The notes: generated by a model not told the origin, from the letters alone. Positions 1 to 6,358 are shown, counted from the first letter of the stretch. The stretch: DNA of 8,131 nucleotides from Pseudomonas sp. (GCA_029240955.1 JARDZH010000060.1:1-8131), one strand, 5' to 3'. A program made the numbers and translations.

Positions 1-14
1 ATGAAGATACAGAT

Positions 15-40
15 GGAAAAGGAAACCGTCGTACGGTTCC
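15..40 (-). terminator. Candidate Rho-independent terminator for the esterase gene
   Basis: On the minus strand a hairpin is formed by the arms GGAACCGT and ACGGTTTCC around a 3-nt loop, with one bulged A. It is followed directly by TTTTCC. It lies about 55 nt past the TAA of the minus-strand esterase and points the right way to end that transcript. The U-tract is short (four U, then two C), so termination may be incomplete. The surrounding 94 bases are clearly more AT-rich than the genes. The call rests on the fold and position only. Confidence 0.5.
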
Positions 41-94
41 TGTTACAGCTTATTAACTGACAGTCGGTATGAAACAAACACTTACCGCCGATAC

Positions 95-1243
95 TTATTG
101 CAAACACTCACGCAGCGTACGCACCAGCGTCTGCGCCCGTGGATCCATCAACACATACGGGCCCAAGGTATTAGTGACGAAGCCGAACGCCACGTCGTAA
201 TCCGGATCGGCGAACCCCACCGACCCGCCCGCTCCAGGATGACCGAACGCCTTTGGCCCCAACCCGTAAGTGGCATTGGCCACGCTCGGCTGATCCAGCA
301 TGCAGCCCAGACCGAAACGGGTCGACGTCAACAAGGTCCTGTCTTCGCCGACGCTGTGCTCTCGGGTCAGCTCGTTGAGCAGCTCGGCTTCCAGCAGGCG
401 GCCGTCGAGCAGCGCGGCATAGAACCCGGCCAGGCTGCGTGCGTTGCCATGGCCGTTGGCGGCAGGCTGTTGCATGCGGCGCCACTCCGGCTTGTTGGTA
501 CTGGTCATGATCGACGGCGGATTGGTGAACGCCCTTGCGGTCAGTGACGTGGGCTCGCGCATCGTCGCCTGCAACAAGCGCTGCGCTGCCGCATCGCCGG
601 TGTTGCCTTTGCCACGCGCGATGTGGGCCACGCGGTGGAATTCCTCGTCCGCCAGCCCCACATGAAAGTCCAGCCCCAGCGGCCGCGAAATGCGAGCAAC
701 GATTGCCTCGCCCGGGCCACGTCCGTCGGCCCGACGCAGCATCTCGCCAACCAGCCAGCCGTAGGTGATCGCCGCATAACCGTGACCCTGGCCGGGCGTC
801 CACCAAGGCTCTTCAGCCGCCAGCGCGCTGGTCATGGTCGCCCAGTCATAAAGCGCTTCGGCGGGCAGCATCTCGCGCAAAGCCGGCAGTCCAGCCTGAT
901 GGCAAAGCAACTGCCGCAACGTGATCGACGCCTTGCCGGCCGCTGTAAATTCCGGCCATAGCCGTGCAACCGGTTCGTCCAGCGTCAGTTTGCCTTCATC
1001 GACCAGCTGTAACGCGGTGACGGCCGCGAAAGGCTTGGTGCAGGAAAACAGGTTGGCGATCGTGTCGCTGTGCCAGACCTCCGCCCCGTCCTTGTCGGCG
1101 GTACCGGCCCACAGATCGACAACGGTCTCGCCGCCAACCTGAATGCACAGCGCGGCGCCGCGCTCTTGAGGATCATCGAAAAGCGCTGCGAAGGCTTCGC
1201 GCACCGCTTCGAATTTAAGCTCGAAATGACCCTGAACCTGCAC
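95..1243 (-). CDS. Family VIII esterase / class C beta-lactamase-like serine hydrolase (EstB type)
   Basis: A 382-aa hydrolase of the beta-lactamase/penicillin-binding-protein fold. From the chosen start, the catalytic serine and lysine are in the SxxK motif S67-C-T-K70. A tyrosine of the YxN-like second motif is at about Y161 (TYGW). The third motif region is FGHPGAGGS, about residues 333-341. The length matches EstB-like family VIII carboxylesterases (about 390 aa). Family members hydrolyse short-chain esters and sometimes beta-lactams; the substrate here cannot be read from sequence. No signal peptide is visible, so a cytoplasmic location is likely. The frame stays open to an ATG at 1321, but a GTG at 1243 with GGAGGG 6 nt upstream is preferred: the family-like sequence (QVQGHFELKFEAVREAF) begins there and the 26 extra residues look like translated promoter. 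The gene lies 100 nt downstream of dinG on the same strand. The fold and family are secure; the physiological role is unknown. Confidence 0.9.
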   Translation of the reverse strand: MQVQGHFELKFEAVREAFAALFDDPQERGAALCIQVGGETVVDLWAGTADKDGAEVWHSDTIANLFSCTKPFAAVTALQLVDEGKLTLDEPVARLWPEFTAAGKASITLRQLLCHQAGLPALREMLPAEALYDWATMTSALAAEEPWWTPGQGHGYAAITYGWLVGEMLRRADGRGPGEAIVARISRPLGLDFHVGLADEEFHRVAHIARGKGNTGDAAAQRLLQATMREPTSLTARAFTNPPSIMTSTNKPEWRRMQQPAANGHGNARSLAGFYAALLDGRLLEAELLNELTREHSVGEDRTLLTSTRFGLGCMLDQPSVANATYGLGPKAFGHPGAGGSVGFADPDYDVAFGFVTNTLGPYVLMDPRAQTLVRTLRECLQ

Positions 1244-1249
1244 TCGCTG

Positions 1250-1255
1250 CCCTCC
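1250..1255 (-). promoter_or_regulatory. Ribosome binding site that fixes the GTG start of the esterase
   Basis: The minus strand reads GGAGGG, then six bases, then GTG at 1243. This is the strongest Shine-Dalgarno match in the area. It supports GTG 1243 over the in-frame upstream ATG at 1321, which would add 26 residues unlike the family. Confidence 0.7.
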
Positions 1256-1281
1256 GCATGACCGTTCTGAAAAAGTCGTGC

Positions 1282-1310
1282 ATTGTTTCAGCGATTGAGC
1301 GGTTTGTGAA
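1282..1310 (-). promoter_or_regulatory. Candidate sigma70 promoter of the esterase gene
   Basis: On the minus strand TTCACA (1310-1305, 5/6 to TTGACA) is followed after 17 bp by AACAAT (1287-1282, 4/6 to TATAAT). This puts a start site about 30 nt before the GTG. It lies in the 100-nt gap after dinG, so the esterase need not depend on dinG readthrough. The -10 is poor, so the call is tentative. Confidence 0.3.
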
Positions 1311-1333
1311 CAGACAGCCATCGATACGGATCA

Positions 1334-1369
1334 CGCCGTTTCTTCAGGATATTTCCCGGTGAAACGGCG
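1334..1369 (-). other. Inverted repeat straddling the dinG stop codon
   Basis: CGCCGTTTC (1334-1342) and GAAACGGCG (1361-1369) are perfect 9-bp complements with an 18-nt loop. The loop contains the dinG TGA (1346-1344 on the minus strand). No U-tract follows on either strand, so it is not a standard intrinsic terminator. It could be a 3'-end mRNA structure or a weak pause or attenuation site between dinG and the esterase. Confidence 0.3.
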
Positions 1370-3488
1370 GCAGCGCGTTGAGGATGGCCTTGCCGTAACG
1401 CTGAGTCACGACGCGCCGATCCAGCAGCGTGATGGTGCCGCGGTCTTCTTCGGTGCGCAGCAATCGACCGCACGCCTGGACCAGCCGCAACGAGGCGTCG
1501 GGCACGGCGATCTCCATGAACGGGTTGCCGCCGCGCGCTTCGATCCATTCCGCCAGCGCCGCTTCGACCGGGTCATCGGGAACCGCAAACGGAATCTTGG
1601 CAATCACCACGTGCTCGCAATATGCACCGGGCAAGTCGACACCCTCGGCAAAGCTGGCGAGGCCGAACAGTACGCTGGAATCACCGCCGTCGACTCGCGC
1701 CTTGTGCTTGTTGAGGGTTTCCTGTTTGGACAGGTTGCCCTGAATGAACACTTGCTTGCGCCAGTCCCGATCAAGCCCGTCGAACACGTCCTGCATCTGC
1801 TTGCGCGATGAGAACAGCACCAGCGTGCCTCGCGAGCCTTCTACCAACCCGGGCAGTTCACGAATGATTGCGGCCGTGTGAGCAACGGCGTCACGCGGAT
1901 CGGCTTTCAGATCCGGCACGCGCAGCACGCCGGCATCGGCATGATGGAACGGGCTGGGCACGACGGCAGTCACCGCGGCCTTGGGCAACCCGGCACGCAT
2001 GCGATAGCGGTCGAATTTGCCCAGCGCCGTCAAGGTTGCCGAGGTCACGAGCGCGCCGTAGGCGATGTTCCACAGGTTGCGGCGCAGCATCTCGGCCGCC
2101 AGGATCGGGCTGGCGTTGACCTCGATGTCGAACATCGCGCCGCTGTCAGCCAGGGTGAGCCAGCGCGCCATGGGCGGGCTGTCTTCCGGATCCTCGGCGG
2201 TGAACGCCGTCCACAATTCCCAGTTGCCATGCGCACGGGCCAGCAGGCTGCCGAACAGCGGATACCACTCTTCAGCCTGATGGCTGGCGATGCCGATGTT
2301 GACCTCGCCATCCATGCCTTCCTTGAGCAGGTCGGCCAGACGCGTGAACAGATCGTCCAGCCGGGCGAAGCCCTTTTTCAGCTCGATGCCCATCTCGCGG
2401 ATGTGCTCCGGGATCACGCCACCCACGAAACGATGGCGTGGACGCTCGCGACCCTGCATGTCTTCGCCGGCGCGGAAGTCGGCCAACTGTTCGCAGGCAC
2501 CAAACATGAACTGCTGGTGGCCCTTGATCTCGCGCGCCAGCTCCGGCACTTGCTCGATCAGCTTGCCCAGATCGCCCGGCAACGGGTGCTGCGCCAGCAG
2601 TTTGGACAGGTTCTTGGCGGTCTGCTCCAGCCAGTCGGCGGTGGAGCGCAGCCGCGTGTAATGGGCGAAGTGACCGATCGCCTTGTCCGGCAAGTGGTGG
2701 CCTTCGTCGAACACGTAAAGCGTGTCGCGCGGGTCGGGCAGTACCGCACCGCCGCCCAGCGCGAGGTCGGCCAGCACCATGTCGTGGTTGGTGACGATAA
2801 CGTCGACCTTGCCCATCCCTTCACGGGCTTTGTAAAACGCGCACTGCTGAAAGTTGGGGCAGTGCCGGTTGGTGCACTGGCTGTGGTCGGTGGTCAGTCG
2901 CGCCCAGTCCTGGTCAGGAAGTTCCTGAGGCCAGCTGTCGCGGTCACCGTCCCATTTATTGCCTGCCAGCTTCTGCAGCATACTGGTGAACAGTTTCTGG
3001 CTCGCTTCGTCGACCTCGATCTTGAAGCCTTCTTCTTCGAAGAGTTGCGCCGTGGCGTTGGTGGCGTCGCTTTCCTGCAGCAGCATGTCCAGCTTGGACA
3101 GGCACATGTAACGCCCGCGCCCCTTGGCCAGCGCGAAGCTGAAGTTCAGACCGCTGTTGCGCATCAGGTCGGGCAGGTCCTTGTGGACGATCTGCTCTTG
3201 CAGCGCAACGGTGGCGGTGGCGATCACCAGACGTTTGCCGGCGGCCTTGGCGGTGGGAATCGCCGCAATGGCGTAAGCCACGGTCTTCCCCGTGCCGGTG
3301 CCTGCTTCCACGGCAACCACGGCCGGATCCCCCGAACGGCGGCCCTCATCATCCGTATCGACGGCGCCCAGCACTTTGGCGACTTCGGCGATCATCAGAC
3401 GCTGTCCATAGCGCGGCTTGAGGCTTTTGGCTTCGAGGAAACGCGAGTAGGCGCCCTGGATCTGGGATTTGAGTTCGGTACTGATCAT
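1344..3488 (-). CDS. dinG: ATP-dependent DNA helicase DinG (iron-sulfur, SOS-inducible)
   Basis: A 714-aa superfamily 2 (XPD/DinG type) 5'-3' DNA helicase. Members unwind D-loops, R-loops, forked DNA and G-quadruplexes during repair and at replication-transcription conflicts. Walker A is EAGTGTGKT (61-69). The four 4Fe-4S ligands are C129, C205, C210 and C216, with the last three spaced as in the E. coli protein. The Walker B/DEAH-type box is DEGH (261-264), preceded by VTNHD near 232-236. Motif III is SATL (483-486), motif IV LVLFSS (556-561), motif V FGLASFAEGVDLP (608-620), and motif VI QACGRLLR (671-678). All motifs are intact and the length is close to E. coli DinG (716 aa). The frame extends 30 codons upstream, but ATG 3488 is chosen because homology-like sequence (MISTELKSQIQGAYSRF) begins there and the extension crosses the LexA box. 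The ribosome binding site is weak. The box 34 nt upstream predicts DNA-damage induction. Confidence 0.96.
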   Translation of the reverse strand: MISTELKSQIQGAYSRFLEAKSLKPRYGQRLMIAEVAKVLGAVDTDDEGRRSGDPAVVAVEAGTGTGKTVAYAIAAIPTAKAAGKRLVIATATVALQEQIVHKDLPDLMRNSGLNFSFALAKGRGRYMCLSKLDMLLQESDATNATAQLFEEEGFKIEVDEASQKLFTSMLQKLAGNKWDGDRDSWPQELPDQDWARLTTDHSQCTNRHCPNFQQCAFYKAREGMGKVDVIVTNHDMVLADLALGGGAVLPDPRDTLYVFDEGHHLPDKAIGHFAHYTRLRSTADWLEQTAKNLSKLLAQHPLPGDLGKLIEQVPELAREIKGHQQFMFGACEQLADFRAGEDMQGRERPRHRFVGGVIPEHIREMGIELKKGFARLDDLFTRLADLLKEGMDGEVNIGIASHQAEEWYPLFGSLLARAHGNWELWTAFTAEDPEDSPPMARWLTLADSGAMFDIEVNASPILAAEMLRRNLWNIAYGALVTSATLTALGKFDRYRMRAGLPKAAVTAVVPSPFHHADAGVLRVPDLKADPRDAVAHTAAIIRELPGLVEGSRGTLVLFSSRKQMQDVFDGLDRDWRKQVFIQGNLSKQETLNKHKARVDGGDSSVLFGLASFAEGVDLPGAYCEHVVIAKIPFAVPDDPVEAALAEWIEARGGNPFMEIAVPDASLRLVQACGRLLRTEEDRGTITLLDRRVVTQRYGKAILNALPPFHREIS

Positions 3489-3522
3489 TGGCTCGGTTCG
3501 GATACGGCTAGAGGCTGAGAAG

Positions 3523-3538
3523 CTGTATATATTTTCAG
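3523..3538. promoter_or_regulatory. LexA (SOS) box between dinG and the copD-like gene
   Basis: The plus strand reads CTGTATATATTTTCAG, a CTG-N10-CAG palindrome. Read on the minus strand (CTGAAAATATATACAG) it matches the E. coli consensus CTGTATATATATACAG at 14 of 16 positions. It ends 34 nt before the dinG start codon, where LexA would block a dinG promoter, and 61 nt before the divergent copD-like ATG. dinG is a classical LexA target in enterobacteria, which supports the reading. Confidence 0.85.
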
Positions 3539-3562
3539 TGGTTCCATTCGGGGCGCTATCAT
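3534..3562 (+). promoter_or_regulatory. Weak candidate promoter of the copD-like gene
   Basis: TTCAGT (3534-3539), a 17-bp spacer and TATCAT (3557-3562, 5/6 to TATAAT) lie about 38 nt before the ATG. The -35 is only 3/6. If this is the promoter, its -35 overlaps the right half of the LexA box, so LexA could repress in both directions. Confidence 0.3.
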
Positions 3563-3599
3563 ACCGCGCTAAATCCATCCGCGCAGAACGGAGTATTCA

Positions 3600-4064
3600 A
3601 TGACTGCTTACGCCCCCGTCTACACCTTGCATGTCCTGGCCGCCCTGGTCTGGGTCGGCGGGATGTTTTTCGCCTGGATGATCCTGCGCCCCGCTGTCAT
3701 TTCAGCACTTGAAGGGCCGTCTCGCCTGAAATTATGGGTCGAGGTGTTTCCACGGTTCTTCGTCTGGGTCTGGGCTGCGGTCGTCGTGTTGCCGATAACC
3801 GGTGTCGGCATGATTCAGCTGAATTTCACCAGCTTCGAGACCGCGCCGCGTTACGTGCAGGTGATGATGGGATTGTATGTGGTGATGGTCGCGCTGTTCC
3901 TGCGAATCCATTCCCTGCAACTGCCGGACATGCGCCGTGCCGTCGAAGGTTCGCAATGGGCCGAGGCCGCCGCGGCGCTGGGCCGGATTCGTCGACTGGT
4001 AGGGATCAATCTGATTGTGGGTCTGGCGATTGTGATGATCGCAGCAGCAAGACCGTCATTCTGA
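3600..4064 (+). CDS. CopD-like four-helix integral membrane protein
   Basis: A 154-aa inner-membrane protein with four predicted helices, at about residues 6-29, 52-74, 84-103 and 133-150. H11 in the first helix (LHVLAALVWVGG) and H104 at the end of the third (FLRIHSLQLP) are placed like the conserved histidines of CopD-type proteins, where they may ligand metal or haem. The protein lacks cysteines and methionine-rich metal loops, and no copper gene (copA, copB or copC) is nearby. The name therefore reflects fold resemblance, and copper transport is not shown. GGAG at 3590-3593 precedes the ATG by 6 nt. The gene diverges from dinG across a 111-bp gap with the LexA box and is convergent with the collagen-like gene. 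Confidence 0.8.
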   Translation: MTAYAPVYTLHVLAALVWVGGMFFAWMILRPAVISALEGPSRLKLWVEVFPRFFVWVWAAVVVLPITGVGMIQLNFTSFETAPRYVQVMMGLYVVMVALFLRIHSLQLPDMRRAVEGSQWAEAAAALGRIRRLVGINLIVGLAIVMIAAARPSF

Positions 4065-4079
4065 TCGCCTCAACCTGGC

Positions 4080-4117
4080 CGCCCGAATCATACGCTTGAA
4101 CAAGGATGATTCGGGCG
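4080..4117. terminator. Hairpin between convergent genes, possible bidirectional terminator
   Basis: CGCCCGAATCAT (4080-4091) and ATGATTCGGGCG (4106-4117) are a perfect 12-bp inverted repeat with a 14-nt loop. It occupies most of the 62-nt gap between the convergent copD-like and collagen-like genes. No U-tract follows on either strand, so it is not canonical, but stem strength and position fit a transcription end or 3'-end protection structure for both mRNAs. Confidence 0.5.
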
Positions 4118-4126
4118 TTGATCCGG

Positions 4127-4885
4127 TCAGAACCGCTGAACGGTCACGCTACCGGCTGGCCCGACTGCGCCGGGTTGTCCGGCCTGACCCGGCTTGCCCG
4201 GTTTGCCGCCGTCTGCTCTGTAGACAACGCATCCTTTGGACGCGCCGCCTTTACCGGGTTGACCGCCCGCGCCGCCCTGCCCTGCGGCGCCGCCATCGAC
4301 ATTCACCTTGATCCGCTCTGCGGCGAAAGTCTGCGGCAGTTCGAGGCGTACCTGACCGCCCGCCGCGCCGTCACGACCGTTACCACCGTCGTCACCGTTG
4401 TGGCCACGACCAGCTTGTCCCCAGGTACAGCCGGGCGCCGTGCCGTTTGCGCCGTCGAGCCCGACATAGCCCGGCCCGCCCGCACCACCTCGCGCGTCGA
4501 CCGAGAGTTGTTCGGCATCCAGGTTTCGTACGCGAAGCGTCAGGTTGCGCCCCGGCGACGCCGGACGTTCGAAGGTGCCTGGCGCGCCACGCGCAGTGAT
4601 CTGACTGCCCGAGGCGAAGCGGCCCTGATCCACCACAACGCTGATCGGCTGCGCGCTGGGCACGATGGCGATTCGCGCCTCATGACCGAGCACCAGATCA
4701 CCGATCCGTACTTCGCTGACGCCGCCTGGAACCAGCAACGTGCCGTAGTCCGCCACTTCCAGACGTTCGATCTGTACTTGGCCGCTGTTGCCGGGCAGAC
4801 GCAGGAGCGAGTGGGATTCAACGATGACGGTCTGCGCCATAGCGAGAGGACTGACCAACGCGGCCAGAAGCAAGAATTTACGCAT
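4127..4885 (-). CDS. Secreted glycine-rich, collagen-like protein (function unknown)
   Basis: A 252-aa protein with a Sec signal peptide (MRKFLLLAALVSPLAMA, likely cut after A17), so exported to the periplasm or outside. Residues 18-120 look like beta-strand-rich sequence with few motifs. The rest forms two similar modules (about 123-183 and 188-250). Each starts with a strand of the form AExLxVxxxGGA, runs through glycine-rich turns with one cysteine (C153 in APGCTW, C219 in SKGCVV), and ends in a strand (GGQVRLEL, AGSVTVQRF). The second module ends in true Gly-X-Y triplets (GKPGKPGQAGQPG). The two cysteines could form an intermodule disulfide. There are too few triplets for a long collagen helix. 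ATG 4885 is preferred over an upstream in-frame ATG because the signal peptide starts there, with GGAG 8 nt upstream. It overlaps the upstream DUF1145 gene by 8 nt, suggesting translational coupling. Role unknown. Confidence 0.82.
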   Translation of the reverse strand: MRKFLLLAALVSPLAMAQTVIVESHSLLRLPGNSGQVQIERLEVADYGTLLVPGGVSEVRIGDLVLGHEARIAIVPSAQPISVVVDQGRFASGSQITARGAPGTFERPASPGRNLTLRVRNLDAEQLSVDARGGAGGPGYVGLDGANGTAPGCTWGQAGRGHNGDDGGNGRDGAAGGQVRLELPQTFAAERIKVNVDGGAAGQGGAGGQPGKGGASKGCVVYRADGGKPGKPGQAGQPGAVGPAGSVTVQRF

Positions 4886-5153
4886 GATTACGCTCCGCCG
4901 CGGGACGGCCAATGGACTGAATATGGAAAATACCGAACAGCACGATCTTGCCTCGATCGCGCCAGGGATGCCGACGTCCGCGCAAGCTGCCGTTGAACAG
5001 AATCAGTTCGAGAAGATGGGTCAGCAGAATCACACTCGCAGCCATATCGATCATCGTGCCGAACGGCCTGGGTACATCCATGGCCGAACACACTACAACC
5101 ACGGTCCAGAAGGCCAACATCAATAGCTTGCCCAATCCCCAAAACAGCTTCAT
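4878..5153 (-). CDS. DUF1145 (YhhL-like) small membrane protein
   Basis: A 91-aa protein resembling the DUF1145 family (E. coli YhhL type), whose function is unknown. Two membrane helices are visible at about residues 8-25 and 38-54, joined by a short loop with the family-like P-R-P-F (28-31). A basic segment (RGRRHPWRDRGK, 58-69) follows, then a hydrophobic stretch KIVLFGIFHIQS (69-80). The frame is open to 5237, but ATG 5153 is chosen because family-like sequence starts there and AGGGG lies 6 nt upstream. Its last codons overlap the start of the collagen-like gene in the sequence ATGCGTAA, so the two are probably co-transcribed and translationally coupled. The pairing hints at a shared envelope role, which is inference. 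Confidence 0.85.
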   Translation of the reverse strand: MKLFWGLGKLLMLAFWTVVVVCSAMDVPRPFGTMIDMAASVILLTHLLELILFNGSLRGRRHPWRDRGKIVLFGIFHIQSIGRPAAERNHA

Positions 5154-5250
5154 CGCCTGCCCCTGCTCCGTTCCTGTGCTGCACGCCTTCAGGCGGCTCC
5201 CGTTTTTATGGGCACAGTAGACGTGTTGCTCGGCCAATATGCCAGCAGTA

Positions 5251-5286
5251 CGTTCGAAAAATTCGAACGGGCCGGACTTTTTCGAA
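5251..5286. promoter_or_regulatory. Cluster of three TTCGAA sites, candidate operator
   Basis: CGTTCGAA-AAA-TTCGAACG (5251-5269) is a perfect 8-bp inverted repeat around AAA. A third TTCGAA copy, followed by CC, lies at 5281-5286, 19 bp after the second. The cluster sits in the 219-nt gap between the divergent DUF1145 and DUF6231-like genes, about 100 nt from either start codon. I see no other convincing element in this gap and no strong -35/-10 pair. No regulator can be named from the motif. Confidence 0.4.
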
Positions 5287-5372
5287 CCGAGTGCGAAACA
5301 GGTCCATCCGCCGAGCCGCTTTGCAGCGCCCGTCCGGCAGGCTAGTCTTGCAGGTCAGCAAGAGGATCAACC

Positions 5373-5870
5373 ATGACAGTCGGTATTTCGACCCGCACCC
5401 CACAGCAAGCGCTGGCCGCCCTGCTCGATCGCTACGCGCCCGCCCGTGTGCTGATGATCGGCGAGCAGGAATTTCCGGCATTGCAGGCTTTTCAGGACGC
5501 CCATCCCGAGACTCATATTGCGCGAGCGACGCCCGGCGTCCTGCCACCCGAACTGGCTGCACAACGCTTCGATCTCGCTCTGGTGGTCGACTGCCTGGAA
5601 CATCTGCCCAAGCGCACCGGTCTGCAATTGCTGGGCGGCATCCGAAACCTGAACGCCAGCCGTATCGCGGTGCTCGCTGATCTGCGCGTGTGCGAATGGC
5701 AGGAAACCGACTTCTACTCGCTGGCGCTGCAAGCCAGCGAACGCTTCACCCGTGACGAACAGGTCCTGACGCTGTTCACCTACGACCTGCGCGAATACAA
5801 GCAGGTCCCGGACTGGTTGAACGCAAAGTACTGGGCCAACCCGGAAAACTTCGGCAAATACTGGTGGTAA
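5373..5870 (+). CDS. DUF6231-like protein with a methyltransferase-like fold
   Basis: A 165-aa cytoplasmic protein that I believe belongs to the pseudomonad family DUF6231. The pattern resembles a class I SAM-dependent methyltransferase. A first strand ARVLMIGE (24-31) is followed, after a charged helix, by FDLALVVDCLEHLPK (66-80), which looks like the post-III/motif IV region with the D-x-L-E-H signature of ubiE-type enzymes. Next come a helix and the strand RIAVLADLRV (97-106). The SAM-binding GxGxG loop is missing, since IGEQEF follows the first strand, so it may not bind SAM. The aromatic C-terminus (PDWLN, YWANPENF, GKYWW) is distinctive. The start has AGAGGA 6 nt upstream. The stop lies 3 nt before the YchJ-like start, implying an operon. 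Activity is unproven. Confidence 0.75.
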   Translation: MTVGISTRTPQQALAALLDRYAPARVLMIGEQEFPALQAFQDAHPETHIARATPGVLPPELAAQRFDLALVVDCLEHLPKRTGLQLLGGIRNLNASRIAVLADLRVCEWQETDFYSLALQASERFTRDEQVLTLFTYDLREYKQVPDWLNAKYWANPENFGKYWW

Positions 5871-5873
5871 GTG

Positions 5874-6347
5874 ATGAGTAGTGCGATTTGCCCCTGCGGT
5901 AGCGGGGATCTGTTGCTGGCCTGCTGCGGTCATTATCACGCCGGCCAGCCCGCGCCCTGCGCAGAAAAGCTGATGCGCTCGCGGTACAGCGCCTATGTGC
6001 TGGGCCTGATCGATTACCTGCTCGACACGACGTTGCCTGCGCAGCGCGCTGGGCTGGACCGCGAATCCATGGCGCAATGGAGCGCACAGAGCACTTGGCT
6101 GGGGCTTGAGGTCGAGCATTCCGAAGTGTTCGGCGGCAAACCCGAACACGCCCTGGTGACATTCACCGCCCGCTGGCACGACGGCAGCGGCGAACACAGC
6201 CACCGCGAGCGCTCAGGCTTCGTCCAGAATCAGGGCCGCTGGTACTTCATCGACCCCACCGTCCCGCTCGGCGCAGGCCGCAACGATACGTGTCCTTGCG
6301 GGAGTGAACAGAAGTTCAAGAAGTGCTGCGCCGGATACGCCGGCTAG
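5874..6347 (+). CDS. ychJ: YchJ/UPF0225 family SEC-C zinc-binding protein
   Basis: A 157-aa protein with a SEC-C motif at each end: C6-P-C8...C17-C18 and C140-P-C142...C151-C152. This is the zinc-binding arrangement also found at the SecA C-terminus. Between them lies an NTF2-like UPF0225 core with the family landmarks RSRYSAY (35-41), [12 protein letters not shown] (69-80), FTARW (97-101) and GRWYFIDP (121-128). Length and motif layout agree with E. coli YchJ. The biochemical role is not established; SEC-C motifs in other proteins bind zinc and contact SecB or ribosomes. The frame opens with GTG 5871 directly followed by ATG 5874; ATG is preferred, giving [11 protein letters not shown] as in relatives. 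It follows the DUF6231-like gene with a 3-nt gap, and its ribosome binding site (GGTGG) lies inside that gene's last codons. Confidence 0.92.
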   Translation: MSSAICPCGSGDLLLACCGHYHAGQPAPCAEKLMRSRYSAYVLGLIDYLLDTTLPAQRAGLDRESMAQWSAQSTWLGLEVEHSEVFGGKPEHALVTFTARWHDGSGEHSHRERSGFVQNQGRWYFIDPTVPLGAGRNDTCPCGSEQKFKKCCAGYAG

Positions 6348-6358
6348 ACGATCGACTC

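Noticed and set aside
1..60. Short frame of 19 codons starting at the first base and ending with TGA
   Set aside because: It could be the tail of a gene to the left, but nothing identifies it, and it overlaps the hairpin that best explains this stretch as a terminator for the esterase.
1244..1321. N-terminal extension of the esterase to an ATG at 1321
   Set aside because: The extra 26 residues are unlike the family and cover the likely promoter. GTG 1243 has a strong ribosome binding site.
1878..3518. 546-codon open frame on the plus strand opposite dinG
   Set aside because: It lies wholly antisense to a dinG gene with every helicase motif intact. Its translation is rich in H, R, Q, G and V with no recognisable domain, as expected for the complementary frame of a GC-rich gene.
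3489..3578. N-terminal extension of DinG to an ATG at 3578
   Set aside because: It would translate the LexA box and adds 30 residues absent from relatives. The family N-terminus begins at 3488.
3600..4064. Copper resistance role for the CopD-like protein
   Set aside because: There is no copper-binding cluster, no cysteine and no cop or cus neighbour. Only fold and histidine placement suggest the family, so the name is kept descriptive.
4106..4996. 296-codon open frame on the plus strand opposite the collagen-like gene
   Set aside because: It mirrors a glycine-rich gene with a clear signal peptide. The translation is low-complexity R/A/T-rich sequence without motifs or a good ribosome binding site.
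5171..5220. Small hairpin CGCC-TTCA-GGCG followed by a T-run (5204-5208)
   Set aside because: It resembles a terminator on the plus strand, but no plus-strand gene lies upstream. The stem is only 4 bp, and 7 nt separate it from the T-run.
5367..6203. 278-codon open frame on the minus strand opposite the DUF6231-like and ychJ genes
   Set aside because: It spans two real genes with recognisable domains and has no domain of its own.
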